Positions 8,806 to 16,640 of a stretch of 64,000 bases of DNA are shown here, one piece after another. The stretch is from Antarctobacter albus (GTDB taxonomy: Bacteria; Pseudomonadota; Alphaproteobacteria; Rhodobacterales; Rhodobacteraceae): assembly GCF_900101505.1 (NCBI RefSeq), contig NZ_FMZI01000004.1, forward strand, positions 51,660 through 115,659, in the 5' to 3' direction. The translations under genes were made by a program, and so were the position numbers. The notes beneath the pieces were generated by a model. The model did no database searches. It saw nothing but the letters and a program-made list of their open reading frames with translations, and had not been told where the DNA came from. The stretch's first letter is position 1, and every line of letters starts with the position of its first letter.

Positions 8806-10142
8806 GCCGCCTGCCCCATGCCCGTCAGCCAGGCCTGGACAGAGGCGATGAACCGTCCGAACCCCTCAATCTGCAGGAATTCGTCAACCGCATGGGCATT
8901 CCCGCCTCGACCTGCGCCGCCGATCAGAAAGCTCTCGGCATGGCGGGCAAAGGCGTGCCCGGGGGCAGAGCCAAGGGCCCAGGGCCAGACCTGCGGCGCC
9001 TGCGACGTCTGTTCATAGGCCGCGATCAGGGCCCGCGCACCCCGGCTGTTGGCGCCGAAGCGCACGCCCGGCGCGCTCTCTCCCACCTCCAGCGTCACGC
9101 CGCCGCCGTCCAGCCGGGCGCGCTGCGCCGCCAGGAAACGCCCGGCCTCCAGTCCCGGCGGGGTGCGCAGGTCGAACAGGGCCTCGGCCCTGTGCGGGAT
9201 CACGGCGGTGTCCCCCACCGGGTCACTGGTCAGCGAAGAGATATTCAGCGAGGCGGTGCGCAGGACATGGCGCAGCAGCGCCTCGGCATCGCCACCAAGG
9301 GCAAAGCGGCTGGCAGTGCGAAATTCCAGTTCAGCCTCCGGGTCGAACCCCTGCGCCAGCGTGGCGATCAGCACCGAGGCCTCCTCATCCAGAGCCACCT
9401 GCGCCAGTTCGCCCGTCACCGCGCCGCCGAAGTCCCCCAGCGCGTCGACAAGCACCCGTGCCGGGTTGGCGATCCAGGGGGCGTTGCTGGAATGGATCGC
9501 CGTGCGTGGGCCGCCCCAGTCCCCGCCCTCGACCAGAAGCCGGCCCTTGGTGATCCCCGAAAAGCCCAGGAACACACGTGGCGCCCCGCCGCCATATTCG
9601 CAAAGGCTGGGAAACAGCCCTCCGGTGCAGGACGGCAAGGGACACCCGGGCGCGGCAAGGTAGCGCCGCATCGCTGGTGATCCGTGTTCTTCCTCACCGT
9701 CCAGCAGGATCTCGACGTTGACGTGCAGACGGCCTGCGCGGTGCAGGTCGCGCAGGGCGACAAGCATTCCGGCCAGCGGCCCCTTGTTGTTCTCGGCGCC
9801 GCGGGCGACAAAGACCTCGCCCAGCCCCTCCATCCGGGTCCGCCCGCCCGTCCAGGGATCGACGCGCCAGCCCTCGGGCATCGCGGGCATGACATCGTAC
9901 ATGTTGTAGAGGATCACGCTCTCATCCGCGCCGACGTCCAGTCGCGCATGGATCACGGGGGCGCCCTCCGGCCCTCCGACCGGCGCCATGATGGTCGCCC
10001 CCAGTTCGCCGGTCAGCCAATCCAGCAGCGCGGTCACCTGGCGCGCCTGCGCCGCCGGATCGCCTGCGTGCGAGGGGATCGCGCACCAGAGCGCCGTCAG
10101 GTCCAGCGCCTCTTCCAGCAGGGGCGCGGGCGCCGTCCTCAC
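8802..10142 (-). CDS. M20-family metallohydrolase homologue with atypical metal ligands
   Basis: The reading frame is open far upstream, but the likely start is the GTG at 10142 that overlaps the permease stop (GTGA), giving 446 residues. M20 peptidases usually show GHxDVxP and GxxDxKG. Here the first reads NMYDVMP (Met81 in place of His, Asp83 kept) and the second GAENNKG (Asn118 in place of the bridging Asp), while GEEEHG (Glu150/151) is kept. The fold is M20, but metal binding is probably altered. It sits between a peptide permease and the cyclodeaminase homologue, overlapping both, so it likely cleaves an imported amide or peptide-like compound. Confidence 0.8.
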   Translation of the reverse strand: MRTAPAPLLEEALDLTALWCAIPSHAGDPAAQARQVTALLDWLTGELGATIMAPVGGPEGAPVIHARLDVGADESVILYNMYDVMPAMPEGWRVDPWTGGRTRMEGLGEVFVARGAENNKGPLAGMLVALRDLHRAGRLHVNVEILLDGEEEHGSPAMRRYLAAPGCPLPSCTGGLFPSLCEYGGGAPRVFLGFSGITKGRLLVEGGDWGGPRTAIHSSNAPWIANPARVLVDALGDFGGAVTGELAQVALDEEASVLIATLAQGFDPEAELEFRTASRFALGGDAEALLRHVLRTASLNISSLTSDPVGDTAVIPHRAEALFDLRTPPGLEAGRFLAAQRARLDGGGVTLEVGESAPGVRFGANSRGARALIAAYEQTSQAPQVWPWALGSAPGHAFARHAESFLIGGAGRGGNAHAVDEFLQIEGFGRFIASVQAWLTGMGQAA

Positions 10143-11059
10143 AGGCGGATCCTCGGGTTGAGCCAGGTGTAGGCCACGTCGACCAGGAAATTTGCCACGA
10201 CAAAGACCAGTGCCGCGAACAGGACCACCGCCTGCACGACCGGGAAATCGCGGTTCTGGATCGCCTCGACCGCCAGCCGCCCGATCCCCGGCCAGGCAAA
10301 GATGATTTCGGTCACCAGTGCACCGCCCATGAGCGAGGCCAGGTACATGCCCTGCAGGGTGACAACCGGGATCATCGCGTTGCGCAGGGCGTGGCGGACG
10401 ACGATGCGCCATTCGGTCAGCCCCTTGGCGCGCGCGGTGCGGACATAGTTCTCGCCCAGCGTCTCGATCAGGCTGGACCGCACCAGCCGGGTGATTGCCG
10501 AGAGGTAATAGGCGCCCAGCGCCAGCGAAGGCATGACCAGGTGACCGAGGCTGCCATAACCGCTGGAAGGCAGCCAGCGCAGGTTCAGCGAAAAGAGGAT
10601 GATCAGCATCAGCGCCAGCCAGAACACCGGCACAGCTTGCCCAAGCAGGGAAATGACGCGAATGGCAAAGTCGATCGGGCTGTTCTTGCGCACAGCCGCG
10701 ATGGCGCCCAGCAGGAAGCCAAGCAACGACGACCAGAGCAGCGCCGAGAGCGCCAGGAGCGCGGTCGCGCCCAGCCGTTCCGCCAACAGGTCCATCGCCG
10801 GGCGGCTGTAGCGCAGGGACGACCCGAGGTCGCCCTGCAGCGCATCGACCAGGAAGCGCCCGTACTGGACGATGATCGGATCGTCGAAGCCCATCGCCTC
10901 GCGGAAGGCGTCGATCTCGGCGGCTGTGGAATCCGGTGCCATCATCAGCACGGCCGGGTCGCCGGTCAGGAACAGCGCAAAGAACACCAGCGCCGAGACG
11001 CCGAACATCACGATCAGGCCCTGAGCGGCACGGGACAGCAGGAAGCGCAGGCCTTTCAT
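10139..11059 (-). CDS. Peptide-type ABC transporter permease (DppB-like)
   Basis: The 306-residue membrane protein has an N-terminal segment of the form RAAQGLIVMFGVSALVFFALF and the DppB-type permease loop with EAA-like residues (RTARAKGLTEWRIVVRHALRNAMIPVVT). About six membrane segments are visible. It pairs with the DppC-like permease upstream, whose stop shares base 11059, and with the ATPase at 3091. It belongs to the same - strand operon as the binding protein. Confidence 0.9.
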   Translation of the reverse strand: MKGLRFLLSRAAQGLIVMFGVSALVFFALFLTGDPAVLMMAPDSTAAEIDAFREAMGFDDPIIVQYGRFLVDALQGDLGSSLRYSRPAMDLLAERLGATALLALSALLWSSLLGFLLGAIAAVRKNSPIDFAIRVISLLGQAVPVFWLALMLIILFSLNLRWLPSSGYGSLGHLVMPSLALGAYYLSAITRLVRSSLIETLGENYVRTARAKGLTEWRIVVRHALRNAMIPVVTLQGMYLASLMGGALVTEIIFAWPGIGRLAVEAIQNRDFPVVQAVVLFAALVFVVANFLVDVAYTWLNPRIRL

Positions 11060-11898
11060 CAGGACACCTTGCTTTCGGCCCGGCGGACCAGCCAGTCGCC
11101 AAGCAGGTTGCAGCCGATGACCAGCGCGCCGATCATCAGGCCGGGATAAAGCACCAGCCAGTTCGCGATCAGGATCACCGACCGGCCCTCGCCGATCAGG
11201 TTGCCCAGCGTCGGCATCGGCGGCTGCACCCCCAGCCCGAGAAAGCCAACAGAGGCCTCGAGGATGATCAGGCGCGGCAGGTCCAGCGTCAGAAGCACAG
11301 TCTGCGGCCCGATGATGTTGGGCAGGACGTGGCGAAAGATGATCGTCGTGTCCGACAGTCCCATCGCGCGCGAGGCGTCGATGTATTCCAGTTCCCGAAC
11401 CTCCAGCGTGCGGCCCCGGGCGACCCGGGCGAAGATCGCCCAGCCCGTCAGGCCCAGCACGATCACGAGGTTGGTCATCGAGGGGCCCAGCACCGAGACC
11501 AGCAAGAGGATCAGCAGGATGAAGGGCACCGCCAGCTGGATGTCCACGAGGCGCATGATCAGCGCATCGACCCAGCCGCCGTAATACCCCGCGATCATGC
11601 CCAGCGCGGTGCCAAGCACGACAGAGATCAGCGCCGCGATCAGCACGATCCCGAAGGACACCAGCGTCCCCAGTCCCAGCCGGGCGAGAAGATCCCGCCC
11701 GAGCTGATCGGTTCCCAGCGGATGGAGCGCATCCCCCACCACTGTCATCGGAGGTTTGAACGTCGCGGAAATGTCACCGCGCAGCGGGTCCAGCGGCCAG
11801 GCCAGCGGGACCAGGATACAAAAGGCCACGGATGCCGCGAGGAGGAAGATCGCCAGCGCGGCGTCCTCGTTTCCCTTGATGCGCAAACTTCCGGTCAA
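11059..11898 (-). CDS. Peptide-type ABC transporter permease (DppC-like)
   Basis: The 279-residue protein has the DppC layout: an N-terminal transmembrane helix, the HPLGTDQLGRDLLARLGLG segment and the EAA loop with DASRAMGLSDTTIIFRHVLPN. It is the second permease of the importer. It starts 4 bases after the binding-protein stop, so the three genes are one transcript. Confidence 0.9.
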   Translation of the reverse strand: MTGSLRIKGNEDAALAIFLLAASVAFCILVPLAWPLDPLRGDISATFKPPMTVVGDALHPLGTDQLGRDLLARLGLGTLVSFGIVLIAALISVVLGTALGMIAGYYGGWVDALIMRLVDIQLAVPFILLILLLVSVLGPSMTNLVIVLGLTGWAIFARVARGRTLEVRELEYIDASRAMGLSDTTIIFRHVLPNIIGPQTVLLTLDLPRLIILEASVGFLGLGVQPPMPTLGNLIGEGRSVILIANWLVLYPGLMIGALVIGCNLLGDWLVRRAESKVS

Positions 11899-11902
11899 GG
11901 GG

Positions 11903-13390
11903 TCAGTCCACCGTGATGGTGAAGACGGGGATGCGGGCGTCGGCCCGGCCGTCGAAGGTCACATTCGGGGCTTTGCCCATCAGCTTGTCCTCCTGGTAGA
12001 GGGTGATCAGCGGCACCTGCTCGGCCGCGACCTCCTGGATCTCCTGCAGGATCGCCGCGCGCGCCTCGGGATCGACGGTCGACCGGCTCTGGTCCAGCAG
12101 TGCATCGAGGGCGTCGATCCGGGCCCCCGAATAGGGCTCACCCGACTTCATGATCGCATAGATCGCCGCATCCGCGTCAAGCGTCTGGGTGGAGCCCCAG
12201 CCCAGCATGTAGATCGGCCCCTCGAAGGGCACGGTCTGGGTGTAGACCGACCATTCCATCGTTTCCTGGTTCACGTCCAGACCGATGTCCTCGAACCCCT
12301 GCGCGATGGTCTGGGCCACTTCGGCGTTCTTCATGTAGCGGAACGACGACTGCATGGTGATCTCGAACCCGTCCGCGAAGCCCGCCTCAGCCAGCAGCTG
12401 CCTTGACAGCTCCGGATCGAATTCCGGCACCGGCACATCGAGATAGCCGAAATCGGCGGCACCGACCTGCGTGCCCTTCGGCGTGGCAAGCCCGCCCAGC
12501 AGGTTCTCGGTGATCGAAACCCGGTCGATGGCGTGGTTCAGCGCCTGGCGCACCTTGACGTTGTCCAGCGGCGCCTTGTCCATGCGCAGGCCCAGGTAGA
12601 TGGTCAGGCCGCCGTTCTCGACCTGTACCAGGTCGGCGTCGGGCGATTGCTGCAAGAGCGGCACCAGGTCCACCGGCACATCCTCGATCAGGCCCACCTC
12701 GCCGGTGATCAGCGCGGTGATCCGCGCCGTCGCATCGGGGATCGGGCGCCAGATCACCGTCTTGATGTCCGGCTGACCGCGCCAGTAGTCGGGGTTGGCC
12801 TCCAGGGTCACGCGCTCGTCGGGCACGAAATCCACGAAGGCATAGGCACCGGTGCCGACGGGATTGTTGGCGAAATGCTCGCGCCCATGTTCGGCGATGT
12901 ATTTCGGCGGCACGATATAGGCGGGATAGCGGCTCATCCGTGTCGGCAACAGCGGATCGGGTTCCGCGGTGGTGATGCGCACTGTCATCGGGTCCACCAC
13001 CTCGACCGAGGCAATCGTGCGGATGTAGGAAATCGTCGGCGCCTTGTTGTCCGGGTTCAGCACGCGGTCGAGGCTGAATTTCACCGCCTCGGCGTCAAAG
13101 GGTTCGCCGTTGTGAAAGGTCACACCCTCGCGCAGCGTGAATTCCCATGTTGTGTCGTCGATCGAGGTCCAGCCAGTGGCCAGGCCCGGAACCAGCTTCA
13201 TGTCCTCGTCGCGCATGACCATCGTGTCAAAGATATTGTCGACGATGGTGGCCGCCTCGCGCAGGAAACCGGGATCAAGCGCGTTGGTCGAGGCAGATCG
13301 CCCAATGACGAGCGTGTCGTCCTGTGCGAATGTCGCCGTGGCCGGAAGGGCCAGGGCAAGACCGAGGGCAAATGCAGGGAAACTCTTCAT
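11903..13390 (-). CDS. Extracellular solute-binding protein, family 5 (peptide/nickel/opine type)
   Basis: The 495-residue protein starts with a Sec signal peptide ending near TATFAQDD and carries the SBP family 5 layout (WEFTLREGVTFHNGEPFDAEAVKFSLDRV). It would capture the substrate in the periplasm for the DppBC-like permeases. Family members bind peptides, opines, glutathione and other compounds, so the ligand is open. It is divergent from gntR and the palindromic boxes at 13489-13505 lie between them. Confidence 0.9.
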   Translation of the reverse strand: MKSFPAFALGLALALPATATFAQDDTLVIGRSASTNALDPGFLREAATIVDNIFDTMVMRDEDMKLVPGLATGWTSIDDTTWEFTLREGVTFHNGEPFDAEAVKFSLDRVLNPDNKAPTISYIRTIASVEVVDPMTVRITTAEPDPLLPTRMSRYPAYIVPPKYIAEHGREHFANNPVGTGAYAFVDFVPDERVTLEANPDYWRGQPDIKTVIWRPIPDATARITALITGEVGLIEDVPVDLVPLLQQSPDADLVQVENGGLTIYLGLRMDKAPLDNVKVRQALNHAIDRVSITENLLGGLATPKGTQVGAADFGYLDVPVPEFDPELSRQLLAEAGFADGFEITMQSSFRYMKNAEVAQTIAQGFEDIGLDVNQETMEWSVYTQTVPFEGPIYMLGWGSTQTLDADAAIYAIMKSGEPYSGARIDALDALLDQSRSTVDPEARAAILQEIQEVAAEQVPLITLYQEDKLMGKAPNVTFDGRADARIPVFTITVD

Positions 13391-13488
13391 GTCGTGAGAC
13401 CTCCTATTGGATGCAGTCGCAGGTTGGATGGGGAAGCGGGCCGCCTGTCTTGGCCTCTTGATTGGATCTTTCGCAGCGATCCAGAATA

Positions 13489-13505
13489 TAATATATCATA
13501 TATCA
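13489..13505. promoter_or_regulatory. Overlapping AT-rich repeats, candidate GntR operator
   Basis: TAATATATCA (13489-13498) and TCATATATCA (13496-13505) overlap between the binding-protein gene and gntR. They match, in inverted sense, the perfect palindrome at 2978-2991 and share a 13-mer with its surroundings. The site lies about 63 bases upstream of the gntR start, so the regulator may also control itself. Confidence 0.6.
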
Positions 13506-13567
13506 TGGCTCCGCAAGCCAGGCGCGGCCCCGCGCGCAGTCAGACCACACGCAGGAGATTATTTTTT

Positions 13568-14254
13568 ATGCAGACCGGATTCAGTGCCCCGCCCCGCAAG
13601 AGCCTGACCGCCCATGTCGAAAGCCAGCTGCGCGACGCGTTGATCGAGGGCCGCCTGGAACCGGGCACACGACTGGTCACGAAGGAGCTGGCGACCTCTC
13701 TGGGCATGAGCATCACGCCGGTCCGCGAGGCCCTGGTGCGCTTTGCGGCTTCGGGCGTCCTGACTGCGGAGCCGGCCAGTTCCTTTCGTGTGCCTGTCAT
13801 GACGGTGGCCAGCTACGCCGAGCTTGGGGCGATCCGAAAACGCGTGGAATCCCTCGCCGCCGAGACCGCCGCACAAAAGATGACCGCCGCCCAGATCGAC
13901 GCGCTGGAACAACAGGTACAGGCCTACATCGAGGCCAAGCACACCCGCGACCCGCACGAGGCGCTCAAGGAAAACAAGGAGTTGCGGTTCAGTCTTTATG
14001 CCGCCGCCGAGATGCCGATCCTCCTGCAGACGATCGAGACGCTCTGGCTGCGCGCCGGGCCGGGTTTCAACTACCTTTTTCCCGACCCCGGCGCGAGCCG
14101 CACCGAACACGCCAACTACGAGGCGCTGATCAAGGCCCTGCGCGCCGGCGACGCCGCGGCCGCCGGAGAGGCGATCTGCCGGGCCATCGACGACGGCTCG
14201 GAACGGGTGTCGCGGGCCCTTGCCGAACGCGAACGTCAGGCCGGGGCGGGCTGA
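13568..14254 (+). CDS. GntR-family transcriptional regulator with FCD domain
   Basis: The ATG at 13568 follows the Shine-Dalgarno CAGGAGA and gives 228 residues; the longer open frame upstream overlaps the divergent gene and is not used. The winged helix covers about residues 10-80 (GTRLVTKELATSLGMSITPVREAL). The helical FCD effector domain follows, with the metal/ligand-type residues of the family. It is divergent from the peptide-importer operon and probably represses both arms of the cluster until the substrate appears. Confidence 0.87.
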   Translation: MQTGFSAPPRKSLTAHVESQLRDALIEGRLEPGTRLVTKELATSLGMSITPVREALVRFAASGVLTAEPASSFRVPVMTVASYAELGAIRKRVESLAAETAAQKMTAAQIDALEQQVQAYIEAKHTRDPHEALKENKELRFSLYAAAEMPILLQTIETLWLRAGPGFNYLFPDPGASRTEHANYEALIKALRAGDAAAAGEAICRAIDDGSERVSRALAERERQAGAG

Positions 14255-14280
14255 GATTGCGAAGCGCGGGCAACCCATGA

Positions 14281-15039
14281 TCACAGCTCCCGCGCCGACA
14301 GGTGACGGGACAGGCTCTCGCGGACGCGCCGTTTCAGCTCTGCCTCCATGTCGCGCCCCGGCGCCAGGACCGAGACCGCAAGTTCGACACCGCCCCGCCC
14401 GACGTTGTCCCGCACCGGCATCGCCAGACTGCAGACATCCACCTGCCCCGAACGCCGGGAAACCAGCAGCCAGCCCTGTTCGAGATAGCGCGCCAGTTCG
14501 CCCCGCACGCCGGTCTCGCTCAGGCCCCAGTCGGCATAGCGCGGCGCGTTGATGCGCAGCACCTGCTCGCGGCCCGGGGCGTCCATCTCGCCCAGCACGA
14601 CCAGCCCGCCGACACCGACGCCCAGCGGAAGCCGCCCGCCGATGCCGTCGAACATCGCGGGCACCTGGGCAAACCCGCTTTGCCAATCCAGGCAGACGGA
14701 ATCGAACCCCGCCCGCGCCATCAGAAAGGTCGGCAGCCCGGTTTCGGCGGCCACGTTGATAAGCAAGGGACGCAGCGAGGCGGTCATGTCGCCCACCGCC
14801 GCCTCCTTGAGCGCGATGGCGTGGATCGCGGGGCCGACATGGTAGTTCCCGCGCCGCCCGATCTGCATGACGAACCCGTGGTCCACCAGCGCCGCAACCG
14901 CACGATGCACCGGCGCGCGGGCATCGCCCAGCGCCTCGGCCAGGGCCGTCAGCGACAGGCCCTCTGCCCCGGCTTCGCCCAGGACGGCCAGGATACGCGC
15001 GGCACGGGCCGCGTTCGAAGAGGCGCGCGGCGTGCTCAT
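14281..15039 (-). CDS. IclR-family transcriptional regulator
   Basis: Starting at the ATG at 15039, which overlaps the hyuB stop (ATGA), gives 252 residues. The N-terminal winged helix contains LTALAEALGDARAPVHRAVAALVDHGF; the C-terminal effector domain has GVGVGGLVVLGEMD and ends in the usual IclR core. It is translated with the hyuA-hyuB operon, so it may regulate that operon. The direct and inverted repeats upstream of hyuA (18767-18804) are a possible site. Confidence 0.85.
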   Translation of the reverse strand: MSTPRASSNAARAARILAVLGEAGAEGLSLTALAEALGDARAPVHRAVAALVDHGFVMQIGRRGNYHVGPAIHAIALKEAAVGDMTASLRPLLINVAAETGLPTFLMARAGFDSVCLDWQSGFAQVPAMFDGIGGRLPLGVGVGGLVVLGEMDAPGREQVLRINAPRYADWGLSETGVRGELARYLEQGWLLVSRRSGQVDVCSLAMPVRDNVGRGGVELAVSVLAPGRDMEAELKRRVRESLSRHLSAREL

Positions 15040-16640
15040 GCGCGGGCCGCCTTGCGCCCCGAGCGCGCATCCGCATCCCGCAGCCCGGCAGAACGCCCCG
15101 CCGGATCGCCGTGGCCGCCACCGCCTGGGGTGATGACCTCGAAGATGTCGCCCGCCGCCAGGTCCGCGCTGCCTGACAGGTCGATAGCCCGTGGATCGCC
15201 GTTGATGCGGAAGGCGCCGCTGGCCCCCGGGCCGCCACCGTCCAGCCCCCAGGCCCGTGACGTCAGGCGCGCGCCCATGATCTGAACCCTGCAATCCGCA
15301 TCGGCGCGATAGACCCGCCGCACCCCCATGCCGCCCAGCCAGGTGCCGTCGCCGCCGCTGTCCTCGGCGAATTCATAGGCCATCAGGGTGATCGGATATT
15401 CCGCCTCCAGCGCCTCCAGCGGCAGGTTTGACGTGTTGGTCATGTGCACCTGCACCGCGTCCAGCCCATCCTTGTCGGGCCGCGCGCCAGAGCCCCCGGC
15501 AATGGTTTCCAGGTAGACCCACAGGTCGCCATCGGGCCGCGTGCCGCTGAAGCTGGCCACATGAACCGATCCGCAGGCCGCCGCGCTGACACGGTCAGGG
15601 ACCACCTGCGCCAACGCGCCGTGGATCAGGTCGACCACCCGCTGACAGGCCGAGATACGCCCGTCCACCGCCGCCGGATGCACGCAGTTCAACAGCGTCC
15701 CGGGTTGCGCCGTGATACTCAGAGGCCGCGCCAGCCCCGCATTGGGCAGGATCGTCGGATCGACCACCGATTTCACCGCGTAATAGACCGTCGCCTGCAG
15801 CGCAGTGTAGATCACGTTCAGTCCCGCGCGCACCTGTGGCGGGCTGTCGAAACTCAGCGCCATGTCCTCGCCCCGGATCGTCAGCGTGACCGAAAGCGTC
15901 ATGTGCTCGGCCTGGCTCTCGGTCTCGAAGATGTCCGAGAAGGTCCATGAGCCATCCGGAAGGGCCGCGATCCCGGCGCGCATCTTGCGCTCGGCATAGG
16001 CCATCAGTTCCTCGCCCGCTGCCTGTACCGTCTCGACCCCGAAACGCGCGCAAAGCTCCTGCATCCGCAGCACGCCCAGCCGGTTCGCCGCCATCTGGGC
16101 GCGCAGGTCGGACAGGCGCTCGTCCGGCACCTGGCAATTCAGCAGGAACAGACGCATGACCTCGGCCTGGCGCACACCGTCCCTTTGCAGGCGGATCGGC
16201 GGAATGCGCAGTCCCTCCTGGTAGACATGGGCATGGCCCCGGTCCGCAAAATCCGAATGATGCGCCGTGTTGATGGCCCAGCCGAACAGCGCGCCCGCGA
16301 CAAAGATCGGTTCGGCCATGACGATGTCCGGCAGATGCGTTCCGCCGCCCGCGTAGGGATCGTTGCCGATAAAGACATCGCCTGGACGCAGGTCCTCTGC
16401 CGGATACGCCTCCAGCAGGCGCGGCACGAATTGCAGGAAACTGCCCAGGTGCATCGGGATGTGTTCGGCCTGGCAGAGGATTTCTCCCCTTGCCGTACAA
16501 AGCGCGGTGGAACAGTCGCGCCGCTCCTTGATGTTGGTGGAATGGCTGGCGCGCACCAGCGCCTCGCCCATCTCGTCCACCGCAGAGGAAAAGGCGCTGC
16601 CGATCACCTCGACGGTCACGGGGTTCAGCGTCCGGGTCAT
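15036..16640 (-). CDS. hyuB: Hydantoinase B / oxoprolinase beta-subunit family protein
   Basis: The 534-residue protein belongs to the HyuB/OXP-B family, which works with HyuA in ATP-dependent opening of cyclic amides (N-methylhydantoin, 5-oxoproline). Recognisable segments are NPVTVEVIGSAFSSAVDEMGEALVRASHSTNIKERRD-type start, GDVFIGNDPYAGGGTHLPDI and the C-terminal glycine-rich ITPGGGGHGDP. It overlaps both hyuA and iclR by 4 bases. The substrate cannot be read from sequence. Confidence 0.88.
   Translation of the reverse strand: MTRTLNPVTVEVIGSAFSSAVDEMGEALVRASHSTNIKERRDCSTALCTARGEILCQAEHIPMHLGSFLQFVPRLLEAYPAEDLRPGDVFIGNDPYAGGGTHLPDIVMAEPIFVAGALFGWAINTAHHSDFADRGHAHVYQEGLRIPPIRLQRDGVRQAEVMRLFLLNCQVPDERLSDLRAQMAANRLGVLRMQELCARFGVETVQAAGEELMAYAERKMRAGIAALPDGSWTFSDIFETESQAEHMTLSVTLTIRGEDMALSFDSPPQVRAGLNVIYTALQATVYYAVKSVVDPTILPNAGLARPLSITAQPGTLLNCVHPAAVDGRISACQRVVDLIHGALAQVVPDRVSAAACGSVHVASFSGTRPDGDLWVYLETIAGGSGARPDKDGLDAVQVHMTNTSNLPLEALEAEYPITLMAYEFAEDSGGDGTWLGGMGVRRVYRADADCRVQIMGARLTSRAWGLDGGGPGASGAFRINGDPRAIDLSGSADLAAGDIFEVITPGGGGHGDPAGRSAGLRDADARSGRKAARA

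Noticed and set aside
8802..11102. Single 766-codon protein joining permease-region DNA and M20 hydrolase
   Set aside because: The upstream part is an out-of-frame reading of the DppB-like gene. A GTG start overlapping the permease stop gives a normal M20 length.
12533..14254. 573-residue GntR protein with a long extension
   Set aside because: The extension is antisense to the binding-protein gene, and a good Shine-Dalgarno precedes the ATG at 13568.
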